Part shown: positions 44,897 to 56,260 of the stretch, piece after piece
Numbering within the stretch: the first letter of the stretch is position 1
Layout of the letters: each line of letters opens with the position of its first letter
NCBI GenBank assembly: GCA_024642005.1
Contig: JAHECA010000017.1
Location: 1-64,000 of the forward strand
DNA length: 64,000 bases
Origin: Robiginitalea sp.
GTDB taxonomy: Bacteria; Bacteroidota; Bacteroidia; Flavobacteriales; Flavobacteriaceae
Direction of reading: 5' to 3'
Position numbers and translations under genes: made by a program
The notes under the pieces: model-generated
The model's database searches: none
What the model saw: the letters and a program-made list of their open reading frames with translations, nothing else
Told to the model about the DNA's origin: nothing

Positions 44897-46465
44897 ATGG
44901 CATCAGGAAAACAAACACCCCGGCAGAAGATGATCAACCTCATGTATTTGATCTTCATCGCTATGCTGGCGTTAAATATGAGCAAGGAAGTACTCGCAGC
45001 GTTCGGTCTTATGAACGAAAAGATGGAGTCTTCCAATGCTAAGGCTACCGAGAACAACCTCGCGTTCCTGGAAAGCCTGGAAACCAAAGCTTCCGAAGAT
45101 GCTGCCAAATACGCCGAGCTCTACCAGGATGCTCAGCAGATCAAGCAGCTTTCACAGGAGTATAACGATTACCTGGAAAACCTGAAGAACTCCATGGTCG
45201 AGAAGATCGAGGACCCTGCAGACTACGAGGTAATGGACAAATCGGACTACCTGGACGAGAAATTCTTCCAGGGCGACAACCTGGCCGAAGAAGGCAAGCG
45301 GTTTATGGATTACCTGCAGAACTACCGCGCGAAAGTGCTCGGCATTCTGGGCGACAAATTCCCGGAAGTATCTGAGGCCGTAAAAACCCGCTTCACCACC
45401 GGTGATGAAAATGGCATGGTAGCGCGTCGCGACGGAGTCAAAGTAGAGTGGATCAACTACCACTACGAAGGCTTCCCGCTTATTGCCTCCCTGACCAAGC
45501 TCACCTCATTGCAGTCAGACATCAAGGCCACCGAAGAGGGCGCCCTGAAAGCCATGCTGCAAGGCGAGCTCACCAGCCAGGTTTCCCTGACCAACTTCTC
45601 CACCCTGCTGGAGTCTGAGAAATCGGCCTTCTATTCGGGTGAGAAATTTGCCGGGAGCATCGTGCTGGGCAAGACCGACAAATCGGCCAAGCCCGTGAAA
45701 GCCGAGCTGACCCTCGACGGCCGCAAGCTGTCTGAAGGTTCCGATTACAAGCTGAAAGAAGGTGGCGTTGAGCTGCTGATTGGTGCCGGCAACCCCGGCG
45801 ACCACGCAATTGCCGGAACCCTGTTTTACATGCAGGATGGGGTAGAGACCCCGGTTCCGGTAAAGAACAGCTTCTCTACCATTTCGAAGCCCAATGCGGC
45901 CGTGATCTCTGCCGACAAGATGAACGTGGTGTACCGCGGGGTAGCCAACCCGATGACCATTTCCATCCCCGGCATCCCGGACAACAAGGTGAGTGCTTCT
46001 GCATCCGGTCTGGAAAAGCGTAGCGGTAGCAACTATGTGATGAACCCCGGTACAGGCCGTTCCGTGACCATCACCGCTTCCGGTACCCTGCCCGACGGAC
46101 AGAACATCACAACCCGTTCGGAGTTCCGAATCAAAGACATCCCGCGTCCGTCCGGATCTATCCGGGGCGAAAGCGGCAGCGTGTCGATGCCCAAGAACAA
46201 CCTGGAGATTTCTACCGTGGGAGCCCTGTTGGAAGATTTCGACTTCGACCTGAACCTGGAAGTCAGTGGCTTCAAGTTCAAGGTGCCGGGTCAGCCGACC
46301 GTACAGGTTAACGGAAACAAACTCGATGCCCGGGCCAAGTCTGCCCTGAAGCGTGCCGGCCGTGGTGATGCCGTCCAGATCTTCGACATCGAGGCGTATA
46401 TCACCAACAACAAAAGCTATAAGTTGAAGAAGGTGTCTCCCGTGGTTGTGGAGCTCACCAACTAG
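44897..46465 (+). CDS. gldM: GldM, T9SS motor shaft protein
   Basis: This 522-residue protein has one N-terminal membrane helix (about residues 15-33), followed by four periplasmic domains (about 35-520) that span from the inner membrane to the GldKN ring. The start MASGKQTPRQKMINLMYLI is characteristic. It is 62 bases after gldL. A hairpin without a T-run follows at 46493-46513, before gldN. Confidence 0.97.
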   Translation: MASGKQTPRQKMINLMYLIFIAMLALNMSKEVLAAFGLMNEKMESSNAKATENNLAFLESLETKASEDAAKYAELYQDAQQIKQLSQEYNDYLENLKNSMVEKIEDPADYEVMDKSDYLDEKFFQGDNLAEEGKRFMDYLQNYRAKVLGILGDKFPEVSEAVKTRFTTGDENGMVARRDGVKVEWINYHYEGFPLIASLTKLTSLQSDIKATEEGALKAMLQGELTSQVSLTNFSTLLESEKSAFYSGEKFAGSIVLGKTDKSAKPVKAELTLDGRKLSEGSDYKLKEGGVELLIGAGNPGDHAIAGTLFYMQDGVETPVPVKNSFSTISKPNAAVISADKMNVVYRGVANPMTISIPGIPDNKVSASASGLEKRSGSNYVMNPGTGRSVTITASGTLPDGQNITTRSEFRIKDIPRPSGSIRGESGSVSMPKNNLEISTVGALLEDFDFDLNLEVSGFKFKVPGQPTVQVNGNKLDARAKSALKRAGRGDAVQIFDIEAYITNNKSYKLKKVSPVVVELTN

Positions 46466-46492
46466 AAAGTGTCTAAACCGATTCCGGTGTAC

Positions 46493-46513
46493 GGGAGCCC
46501 CCGGTGGGCTCCC
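46493..46513 (+). other. hairpin between gldM and gldN
   Basis: GGGAGCCC (46493-46500) pairs with GGGCTCCC (46506-46513) around a 5-base loop. No T-run follows, so it is not a standard terminator. It lies 27 bases past the gldM stop and 35 before the gldN ATG. It could act in mRNA processing or partial attenuation. Confidence 0.45.
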
Positions 46514-46548
46514 GGCGCGGGGATCCGAAACTGATAAACCAGTAACCC

Positions 46549-47451
46549 ATGAATTGGAAACGAGTTTTAATAATCGGAGCGCTGGCTGCACTGCCCGCGG
46601 CCGCTTGGTCTCAGGCCAACATCCTGAATGCCAAGAAGCCCGAAGATATCGGCAAACGCACCGAGGCCCAGATAACCGCCGACAACGACAAGCCCCTCGA
46701 ATACGGGTATGTTGACGACCGCGACATCTTATGGTCTAAGACCATCTGGGAGGTGATCGATCTGGACGAGCGGGTGAACTTCCCGATGTACTATCCGATC
46801 GACACCATCGACATCGGCTCCGACCGTCGCTCCCTGTACGATGTGCTGCTCAAGAACATCAAGAGCGGCAAGCTCACCGATGTATATGTAGACTCCTACT
46901 TTACCGAGAAGCGTAAGTTCAGCGACCTGGAAGCCACCCTGAAAAAGGTAGATACCACCGACCTGGGGTACGAGCAGATGAATGCCGGAGAAGAGATCTC
47001 CCCGGAATACATCAACCGGCGCGACCTTACAGCCGCCGATATCGAAGAATACCGGGTTAAAGGAATCTGGTACTTCGACAAGCGGCAGGGCGAGCTCAAG
47101 TACCGCCTGCTCGGCATCGCCCCTGTGGCGCCCGACGTGAACTTCATCGACGATGAGTCCATGTCCCCCGAAGATGCCCTTGTGGAGCTCTTCTGGGTTT
47201 GGTACCCGAGCGCCCGTCAGATGCTGCACGATTCCAAGGTGTTCAACCAGCGGAATTCGTCACAGCCGCTTTCCTTCGACATGCTGCTGAACGCCCGTCG
47301 TTTCAATGCAGTGATCTACAAGGAGGAGAACGTGCACGGCGACCGGGAAATCAAGGACTACATTGCCGAGAACGCACTTTTCCAGCTTTTGGAATCGGAG
47401 CGCATCAAAGAACAAATTCGCAACCGCGAACAAGATATGTGGGCGTATTAA
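46549..47451 (+). CDS. gldN: GldN, T9SS ring protein
   Basis: This 300-residue periplasmic protein has a signal peptide (residues 1-22, ending AAWSQ) and the GldN/PorN fold. Conserved stretches include the early RDILWSKTIWEVIDLDERVNFP and the later YRLLGIAPVAPDVN. It partners GldK in the ring. It is the last gene of gldKLMN, followed by a terminator at 47494. No gldO duplicate is seen. Confidence 0.97.
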   Translation: MNWKRVLIIGALAALPAAAWSQANILNAKKPEDIGKRTEAQITADNDKPLEYGYVDDRDILWSKTIWEVIDLDERVNFPMYYPIDTIDIGSDRRSLYDVLLKNIKSGKLTDVYVDSYFTEKRKFSDLEATLKKVDTTDLGYEQMNAGEEISPEYINRRDLTAADIEEYRVKGIWYFDKRQGELKYRLLGIAPVAPDVNFIDDESMSPEDALVELFWVWYPSARQMLHDSKVFNQRNSSQPLSFDMLLNARRFNAVIYKEENVHGDREIKDYIAENALFQLLESERIKEQIRNREQDMWAY

Positions 47452-47493
47452 ACGCCAAAAACACACGAATTTCCAATTCAAGAATGCAAACCG

Positions 47494-47522
47494 CCCCGGC
47501 CCACAAGCCGGGGTTGTTTTTT
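47494..47522 (+). terminator. terminator of gldKLMN
   Basis: CCCCGGC (47494-47500) pairs with GCCGGGG (47507-47513) and a T-rich tract (TTGTTTTTTT) follows. It closes the T9SS operon. Confidence 0.85.
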
Positions 47523-47545
47523 TAGGGCTGCCGGGGAATCTTCCC

Positions 47546-47553
47546 TACCTTTG
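47546..47553 (+). promoter_or_regulatory. -7 box of the FAD oxidoreductase gene
   Basis: TACCTTTG matches TAnnTTTG and is four bases before the ATG at 47558, predicting a leaderless transcript. The nearest TTG lies 29 bases upstream, inside the gldN terminator. Confidence 0.5.
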
Positions 47554-47557
47554 ATCT

Positions 47558-48637
47558 ATGCTCGATTATCTGATCGTCGGTTCGGGGCTGGCCGGGATGG
47601 CCCTTACCGAAACCCTGCGCCGGGAAGGCTGCAGCCTGCGCGTCTATGACGACGCTTCCCAACAGGCCTCGCGCGTGGCCGGGGGCCTCTATAACCCGGT
47701 AGTGCTCAAACGGTTTACCCTGGCCTGGGAAGGCAGCCGGCTGATGGCCTTTTCCCTGCCTTTCTACCAACAACTGGAGCGGGAGTGGGCCATTTCAATC
47801 GACAAGAAAAAACCCGTCTTCCGCCGCCTGGCCTCGGCCGAAGAGCAAAACGCCTGGTTTGAGGCTGCCGACAGGCCAGGCCTGTCTGAATTTCTGGAGC
47901 CCGGTATAGTCAGAAACGAGAATCCGGCCCTCGAAGCCCCTTATGGCTTCGGGCGTGTCAACAACACGGGCCGGATAGCCACCAGTACCCTTTTGAACGC
48001 ATTTTCAGAGCAGCTGCGCAAACAGGGCCTGCTCGATACGGCTGCTTTTGACCATGCCTCCCTGGCTTTTGAAGACGGCCATGTGCGCTACGGCGACCTC
48101 ACGGCCAGGCGGGTGGTGTTCTGCGAAGGGTTCGGGATGATGGGCAACCCTTTTTTCAACTATTTGCCCCTTCAGGGGACCAAGGGCGAGTTGCTGACCA
48201 TCAGGGCGCCGGAGCTCCGGGAAGACCGCATCGTGAAGTCGGGGGCCTTCTTTATCCCGCTGGGGCACGACCGCTACCGGGTAGGAGCCACTTACGCCTG
48301 GAACGACTACACCCAGGCCCCCACCCGGGAGGCCCGGGAAGCCTTGCTGGGCCAGTTGCGCAAGTTTGTCCGCTGCGATTTCGAGGTGGAAGGACAGGTG
48401 GCGGGCATCCGCCCCACCGTGCCCGACCGCCGACCGCTGGTGGGCCGCCACCCCGAACACCCCGAGCTTTTTGTGCTCAACGGGCTGGGCTCCAGGGGAG
48501 TGCTTATCGCCCCTTATGCAGCCTATTGCCTGGCCCGCTTTATGCAAGGGGGCCACAGCCTGCCGCCTGAGATGGATGTAACCCGCTACCGTTCCCATTT
48601 CGGCAAAGAAGGCCGGGGCCTGGCCGGAAATCGATAA
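47558..48637 (+). CDS. FAD-dependent oxidoreductase (DAO family)
   Basis: This 359-residue protein has an N-terminal dinucleotide fold (VGSGLAGMALTETL, with the acidic residue RVYDD closing the second strand) and a D-amino-acid-oxidase/glycine-oxidase type catalytic domain. The C-terminal FAD contact segment is LNGLGSRGVLIAPYAA. No signal peptide is seen. The substrate is unknown; relatives oxidise amino acids or act in tRNA modification. From memory it is often next to gldN in Flavobacteriia, but its own -7 box and the gldN terminator make it a separate unit. Confidence 0.85.
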   Translation: MLDYLIVGSGLAGMALTETLRREGCSLRVYDDASQQASRVAGGLYNPVVLKRFTLAWEGSRLMAFSLPFYQQLEREWAISIDKKKPVFRRLASAEEQNAWFEAADRPGLSEFLEPGIVRNENPALEAPYGFGRVNNTGRIATSTLLNAFSEQLRKQGLLDTAAFDHASLAFEDGHVRYGDLTARRVVFCEGFGMMGNPFFNYLPLQGTKGELLTIRAPELREDRIVKSGAFFIPLGHDRYRVGATYAWNDYTQAPTREAREALLGQLRKFVRCDFEVEGQVAGIRPTVPDRRPLVGRHPEHPELFVLNGLGSRGVLIAPYAAYCLARFMQGGHSLPPEMDVTRYRSHFGKEGRGLAGNR

Positions 48638-48697
48638 TTTTTTCGGACTTTTGCCGGCGCAATCCAAGTGCGGGCCTGTGGGCCTGCCCAAAGCCCT

Positions 48698-50620
<1,923 letters not shown>

Positions 50621-50772
50621 CCGGTTGGGTCGACCAAAACCACATTTTTTTCATACTTCACAACAAAATTGGCCCGTTTATATAGTCAGGCGATTCGCCT
50701 TTGGCATAAATGTCTTAATTTGTAGGTAAATTCCTTAATAAACTATCAGAAAATAGGATGACGCCGATGATT

Positions 50773-51648
50773 ATGAAACGAAGCTTCATACTTATTATAG
50801 CCCTGAGTGCTGCCCTGTGGGTAAGCGCTCAGGTTCCCAAAAACGAGCAACAGGCTCTGGAGGAACTGTATTTTGCGACCAATGGCCGGCAATGGTTGCT
50901 GAAATGGGATCTGAATAAACCGGTAAATGAATGGTACGGGGTATCGGTTCGAGGCGGTCACGTGGTAGGCCTTGAGCTTTTCCACAACAACCTGATGGGC
51001 CCCCTGCCCGAATCAATAGGAATGCTTCCCAGGCTCGAGGTATTGAACCTGGCGTTCAACAACCTGACAGGTCAGCTGCCGCAAACGGTTTTTGATCTCA
51101 GCGAACTGCGGATCCTGAAAATTGAAATGAACCGCCTGAAAGGAGAGTTGCCCGAATCCATAGCAGGCCTCTCTAAACTGGTGGAATTCTCGGCCTTTAA
51201 TAATTTCCTCTCTGGGCGCATCCCCGCGGGGATTGGCCTGCTGAAGTCCCTTGAAATCCTGAACCTTTCGAGCAATACGTTCTACGGCCGCATCCCGGAA
51301 TCGATCGGGTCGCTTCAAAAGCTCGAATCATTGGGCCTGTTCGAAAACCAGCTTTACGGCGACATTCCCGAGAGCATTGGAGAGCTCTCGGCACTGCGCG
51401 AGCTTGTGCTGGCGAACAACAAGCTGGGCGGGGCCATCCCTGAGAGCATTGGCCGCCTGGCAAGCCTGGAAATCCTCCAGATACAACACAACGACTTTGA
51501 TTCTTACAACAACCTGGGCAAACTCAATACCCGCCAGTTGCTGGTGTTTGACTACGATGTGGAAAAATCGGCAATCGATTACCGGAACCAGGATTTTTCA
51601 AGGACGCGTATGGCCGACACCAAGTTTGAAGACGATAATGATAATTAG
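50773..51648 (+). CDS. secreted plant-type leucine-rich-repeat protein
   Basis: This 291-residue protein has a signal peptide (ending WVSAQ) and an N-terminal cap (ALEELYFATNGRQWLLKW, then NEWYGVSV). About eight 24-residue repeats of the plant-specific class follow, with the form LxxLxLxxNxLxGxIPESIGxL. The C-terminus is acidic. I choose ATG at 50773 over that at 50758 because the hydrophobic segment then starts promptly. No type IX sorting domain is obvious. It is probably a binding protein; its partner is unknown. A palindrome AGGCGA-T-TCGCCT lies at 50688-50700 in the 136-base leader. Confidence 0.85.
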   Translation: MKRSFILIIALSAALWVSAQVPKNEQQALEELYFATNGRQWLLKWDLNKPVNEWYGVSVRGGHVVGLELFHNNLMGPLPESIGMLPRLEVLNLAFNNLTGQLPQTVFDLSELRILKIEMNRLKGELPESIAGLSKLVEFSAFNNFLSGRIPAGIGLLKSLEILNLSSNTFYGRIPESIGSLQKLESLGLFENQLYGDIPESIGELSALRELVLANNKLGGAIPESIGRLASLEILQIQHNDFDSYNNLGKLNTRQLLVFDYDVEKSAIDYRNQDFSRTRMADTKFEDDNDN

Positions 51649-51698
51649 TAAGAAGATTAGCTGTAAGTAGTTTGGTTTAATTTTTAACGTAGCTGTTG

Positions 51699-51719
51699 GA
51701 GGGCGCCCCTGGCGCCCTC
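51699..51719 (+). terminator. probable terminator of the LRR gene
   Basis: GAGGGCGCC (51699-51707) and GGCGCCCTC (51711-51719) form a 9-bp stem with a 3-base loop. Only a weak pyrimidine tract follows, so efficiency is uncertain. Confidence 0.55.
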
Positions 51720-51786
51720 TTCCTGTTTCTGGACTATGAGAAATCCTTTTAAGAATTATTTAACGAAGCACGATTAAACTAATGGA

Positions 51787-51794
51787 TAGTTTTG
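51787..51794 (+). promoter_or_regulatory. -7 box of the RND efflux operon
   Basis: TAGTTTTG is an exact TAnnTTTG match, 28 bases before the ATG at 51823. No well-spaced -33 TTG was seen, so activation by a regulator is possible. Confidence 0.45.
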
Positions 51795-51822
51795 AAATCT
51801 AACAGTCTGCTGAAACAAGTTC

Positions 51823-52953
51823 ATGGATAAAAGAAAACTCATACTCGCGATTCTTGGGGTGGTGCTCATCGTGATGTCGTTCTACGTAGCCAACATCATT
51901 ATAGCAAGTAAATCTACACCCACGCCCCGCCCCACCAAGGTGGTCAAAACCGTATTCGTCGACACGGTGCGCAATGTTACCGTACCCATCTTCGTGCCGG
52001 CCAACGGGAACCTGATGGCCAAAAGCCGCGTAGAACTCTATTCAGAGGTGCAGGGCGTTTTCAAACGCGGCAGCAAGCTGTTTAAACCGGGTGAGGAGTA
52101 CCGTCAGGGCGAGCTCATCATCGGGATAGACGCCGCGGAATACAGGGCCAGCGTTCAGTCTGCCAAGAGCAACCTGTACAACCTGATCACTTCGATTATG
52201 CCGGATCTCCGTCTGGACTATCCCGAGATCAGCCCGAAATGGCAGGCATACCTGAATGATTTCGACCTGAACCAGACCACCCCGCAGCTCCCCGAGTTAA
52301 GCACTGAGAAGGAGCGGTATTTTATATCGGGCCGGGGCATCCTCACCAGTTACTACAACGTAAAAAACCTGGAAGAGCGGTTGTCGAAATACAACATAAG
52401 GGCCCCCTTCAGCGGGGTGCTCACCGAGGCCCTGGTTACCGAGGGCACGCTAATCCGCTCCGGGCAGAAACTGGGGGAATTCATCGATACGGGGATCTAT
52501 GAACTCGAAGTGGCCGTGAGCAAGACCTTCAGCGATATGCTGCGGCTGGGCGAAAAGGTCGAATTGGTTAACCTGGAACGCACCCGAACCTACGCCGGTA
52601 CCGTTTCACGCATCAACGCCCGGGTCGACCAGAATTCCCAGACCATCACTGCATTTATCGAAGTGCGCGACCCTTCCCTGAAGGAAGGGATGTACCTGGA
52701 GGCCAACCTGCATGCCAAGGAAGAGGAAAACGCCATCGAGATCGACCGGGGGTTGTTGCTCGAAGGCGACCGGATATTCGTGGTCAGGGATACCATCCTG
52801 GATTTGATCGACGTGAAGCCGGTTTATTTTACCGACAAATCGGTAGTGCTCAAAGAGGTGCCCGATGGAATCACCATAGTATCCAAGCCCGTAGTGGGGG
52901 CTTATGCCGGAATGCTGGTGAAGGTGTATCAGGGAGAAAGCTCCCTAAACTAA
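51823..52953 (+). CDS. RND efflux periplasmic adaptor (HlyD/MexA type)
   Basis: This 376-residue protein has one N-terminal membrane helix (residues 6-28) and the adaptor layout. A lipoyl half-motif lies near residues 65-100, a helical hairpin (about 105-185), a second lipoyl half with IRAPFSGVL, and a beta-barrel domain (about 230-300). It bridges the inner-membrane pump and the TolC-type channel. It is first in the operon; the pump gene starts 17 bases later. Confidence 0.93.
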   Translation: MDKRKLILAILGVVLIVMSFYVANIIIASKSTPTPRPTKVVKTVFVDTVRNVTVPIFVPANGNLMAKSRVELYSEVQGVFKRGSKLFKPGEEYRQGELIIGIDAAEYRASVQSAKSNLYNLITSIMPDLRLDYPEISPKWQAYLNDFDLNQTTPQLPELSTEKERYFISGRGILTSYYNVKNLEERLSKYNIRAPFSGVLTEALVTEGTLIRSGQKLGEFIDTGIYELEVAVSKTFSDMLRLGEKVELVNLERTRTYAGTVSRINARVDQNSQTITAFIEVRDPSLKEGMYLEANLHAKEEENAIEIDRGLLLEGDRIFVVRDTILDLIDVKPVYFTDKSVVLKEVPDGITIVSKPVVGAYAGMLVKVYQGESSLN

Positions 52954-52969
52954 TTATTGAAAAATACCC

Positions 52970-55900
52970 ATGCGCGCCATCATTTCCTATTTTATCAAGT
53001 ACCACGTTGCCGTAGACGTCTTTATCCTGACCTTTTTCATATTCGGGATTTACGGAGCCATGTCCCTGAAATCATCCTTTTTCCCGCTCACCGATTCGCG
53101 GAATATCGATATCAGCATCACCTATCCCGGGGCTTCCCCTCAGGAAGTAGAGGAAGGAATCGTATTGAAGATCGAAGATAACCTCAAAGGCCTGGAAGGC
53201 GTGGAGCGTGTAACTTCCACCTCGCGCGAGAACAGCGGCACCATCAATATCGAGATCGAGAAGGGGCGCGACGTGGATTTCATGTTGCTGGAAGTGAAAA
53301 ATGCCGTAGACCAGGTGCCTACCTTCCCAACCGGGATGGAGCCTTTGGTAGTTTCCAAACAGCGGCCGATCAGGCAAACCATCAGTTTCGCCATCAGCGG
53401 GGAACAGGTGCCCCTGGTTACCCTGAAGCAGATCGGGCGGCAAATCGAAAATGATATCCGCGGCATCGAGGGGATTTCCCAGATCCAGGTTTCGGGCTTC
53501 CCCCAGGAAGAGATCGAGATAGCCGTGAACGAAAACAGCCTGCTGGCCTACGACCTCACCTTTGACGAGGTTTCCCGGGCAGTGGCCAATGCCAACATTT
53601 TGGTAACCGGCGGGAACATCAAAACCGATGCCGAAGAATACCTGATACGGGCCAACAACCGCTCCTATTACGGAGACGAGCTGTCACACCTCATCATTCG
53701 TGGGGATGCCTCCGGGAAGACCGTGCGCCTGCAGGATGTAGCGGCCATCCGCGACCGCTTTTCAGAGAGCCCGAATGCCGCCTATTTTGACGGGAAGCTT
53801 TCCGTGAATGTCAGCATTACCAGCACCAACACGGAAGATCTGATCACCTCGGCAGAAAAGGTGAAGGCCTACATCGATGACTTCAACCTGAAGCACAACA
53901 ATGTGAAGCTCAACGTGGTGAGCGACCAGTCTACCGTACTCAACCAGCGTACCGAGCTGTTGGCCTCGAACGCCCTTATGGGGATGCTGCTTGTGCTGAT
54001 TTTCCTGTCCCTGTTTTTGAACACCCGCCTGGCTTTCTGGGTGGCCTTCGGCCTGCCGATCTCCTTTCTGGGGATGTTCATCTTTGCGCCCCTGTTCGAC
54101 GTAACCATTAACGTACTCTCCCTTTTCGGCATGATTATCGTCGTGGGGATACTCGTAGACGACGGAATCGTAATCGCCGAGAACATCTATCAGCATCACG
54201 AGCGGGGCAAGAACCCCATACAGGCAGCCATAGACGGCACCCTGGAAGTGATTCCGCCCATCGTTTCGGCCATCATCACCACAGTTCTCGCCTTCTCAGT
54301 CTTCTTTTTCCTGGATGGCCGCCTGGGTGAATTCTTCGGGGAGGTATCGGTAATCGTAATCCTGACCCTGGCGGTTTCCCTGATTGAGGCGCTGTTGATC
54401 CTTCCGGCCCACCTTGCGCACTCCAAAGCGCTGATGCCGCAGCAGAAGAAGCCTAAAACCCTCCTTGGCAAAGGCTTTAGCAAACTGCGGGAGATCAATA
54501 GAGTAGGCGACCGGATGATGGTCTGGATGCGCGACACCCTCTATGTACCCACGCTTCGCTTTGCCATGACCCATAAGGTGCTCACCTTCGCCTTCTTTGT
54601 GGTGGCCTTTGTGCTGACCATCGGTTCCATAGGCGGGGGCATCGTGCGGACTTCCTTTTTCCCGGATATCGCCAGCGACCGGGTATCGATCCAGCTCACC
54701 ATGCCCAACGGCACCAACGAGCGCGTAACCGATTCGATCATTAACCTGATCGAGGATAAGGCTATGATCGTAAACCAGGAGCTCACCGATCAGTATATGC
54801 GGGGCAGTGAGAAGGAGCTTTATGAAAACGTGATCAAATCAGTCGGCCCCGGCTCTTCACAGGCCTCCCTGACCATAAACCTGCTTCCCGGGGAGGAGCG
54901 CCCCGATGCCATTATCTCAGATATGGTATCTAACCGCATCCGCGAACTGGTAGGCCCTGTAATCGGGGCAGAGAGCCTGATATTCGGTTCCGGGGGACGG
55001 TTCGGGGGAAGCCCTGTCTCGGTATCCCTTTTGGGCAATAATATCAGCGAACTGAAAGCGGCCAAGGTCGAACTCAAGAACGCCCTGGAAAACAACGACC
55101 TGCTCAAAGACGTGTCTGACAACGACCCGGCCGGGATCAAGGAGATTCGGCTGGAACTCAAAGATAACGCCTACCTGCTGGGCCTCGACCTGCGCACCGT
55201 GATGAACCAGGTGCGGGCCGGATTCTTCGGTTCGCCCACCCAGCGTTTTCAGCGCGGACAAGACGAAATTCGCGTCTGGGTTCGGTACGACCGTTCGAAC
55301 CGTTCGTCTCTCACCGACCTGGATGAGATGCGCATTGTAACCCCGAATGGCCAGCGTGTACCCCTCAAGGAAATCGCCGAGTATCAGATTATCCGGGGCG
55401 ATGTGGCCATCAACCACCTCGACGGGCGCAGGGAAATCCAGGTTTCGGCCGACCTGAAAGACAGCAAGAACACCACGGCCACCGACATGCTGGCCTGGAT
55501 TCGAAGTGATGTAATGCCCGATATCGTTTCCCGATTCCCCACCGTCTCGGTCTTGTACGAGGGGCAGAACCGGGAGGCCGCAAAAACGGTGAATTCCATG
55601 AAGGAAGCCGGGCTAACCGTGCTTTTCCTCATATTCATCACCATCGCCTTTACGTTCCGGAGCCTCAGCCAGCCCATCATGTTGATCTTGCTGGTGCCAT
55701 TTTCCCTGACGGCCGTAGCCTGGGGGCACTGGATTCACGGCTTCCCCATCAGTATGCCCTCTACCCTGGGAATTATCGCCCTGATCGGGATAATGGTGAA
55801 CGACGGGTTGGTGCTAATCAGTAAATTCAATGGAAACCTGCGCAACGGCATGACCTTTGACGACGCCATTTTTGAGGCCGGCCGCTCCCGTTTCCGGGCC

Positions 55901-56260
55901 ATCTTCCTGACCTCGATAACCACGATTGCTGGCCTGGCCCCCCTGCTGCTCGAGAAAAGCCGGCAGGCCCAGTTCCTGAAGCCCATGGCGATTTCCATCG
56001 CCTACGGAATCGGTTTTGCCACCATCCTCACCCTGCTCATGCTGCCGCTGTTGCTCACCTTTAACAACCGCGCCAAGGTAGGCGTGAAATGGCTGAAAAC
56101 CGGGGAGCAGATTTCCAGGGAAGAAGTCGAAAGGGCCATCAAGGAAAAGCGGGAAGAAGAGCACCTGCTGCGCAGCGCCCCCACCCTCGGGAACGGAGCC
56201 GCCAATAAAGGGGGGGCTGAAAACCAGGAAACAAACGTCTTAGAAGAACACACTTCATGA
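52970..56260 (+). CDS. RND-family efflux permease (AcrB type)
   Basis: This 1096-residue inner-membrane pump has 12 membrane helices in two sets of six and two large periplasmic domains. Helix-4 text LFGMIIVVGILVDDGIVIAENIY carries the paired acidic residues of the proton relay, and ALIGIMVNDGLVLISKFN is the matching part in the second half. The N-terminal FFPLTDSRNIDISITYPGASPQEVE is typical of the CusA/AcrB superfamily. A C-terminal hydrophilic tail of about 45 residues follows the last helix. It overlaps tolC by four bases (ATGA). The exported substrate is unknown. Confidence 0.95.
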   Translation: MRAIISYFIKYHVAVDVFILTFFIFGIYGAMSLKSSFFPLTDSRNIDISITYPGASPQEVEEGIVLKIEDNLKGLEGVERVTSTSRENSGTINIEIEKGRDVDFMLLEVKNAVDQVPTFPTGMEPLVVSKQRPIRQTISFAISGEQVPLVTLKQIGRQIENDIRGIEGISQIQVSGFPQEEIEIAVNENSLLAYDLTFDEVSRAVANANILVTGGNIKTDAEEYLIRANNRSYYGDELSHLIIRGDASGKTVRLQDVAAIRDRFSESPNAAYFDGKLSVNVSITSTNTEDLITSAEKVKAYIDDFNLKHNNVKLNVVSDQSTVLNQRTELLASNALMGMLLVLIFLSLFLNTRLAFWVAFGLPISFLGMFIFAPLFDVTINVLSLFGMIIVVGILVDDGIVIAENIYQHHERGKNPIQAAIDGTLEVIPPIVSAIITTVLAFSVFFFLDGRLGEFFGEVSVIVILTLAVSLIEALLILPAHLAHSKALMPQQKKPKTLLGKGFSKLREINRVGDRMMVWMRDTLYVPTLRFAMTHKVLTFAFFVVAFVLTIGSIGGGIVRTSFFPDIASDRVSIQLTMPNGTNERVTDSIINLIEDKAMIVNQELTDQYMRGSEKELYENVIKSVGPGSSQASLTINLLPGEERPDAIISDMVSNRIRELVGPVIGAESLIFGSGGRFGGSPVSVSLLGNNISELKAAKVELKNALENNDLLKDVSDNDPAGIKEIRLELKDNAYLLGLDLRTVMNQVRAGFFGSPTQRFQRGQDEIRVWVRYDRSNRSSLTDLDEMRIVTPNGQRVPLKEIAEYQIIRGDVAINHLDGRREIQVSADLKDSKNTTATDMLAWIRSDVMPDIVSRFPTVSVLYEGQNREAAKTVNSMKEAGLTVLFLIFITIAFTFRSLSQPIMLILLVPFSLTAVAWGHWIHGFPISMPSTLGIIALIGIMVNDGLVLISKFNGNLRNGMTFDDAIFEAGRSRFRAIFLTSITTIAGLAPLLLEKSRQAQFLKPMAISIAYGIGFATILTLLMLPLLLTFNNRAKVGVKWLKTGEQISREEVERAIKEKREEEHLLRSAPTLGNGAANKGGAENQETNVLEEHTS

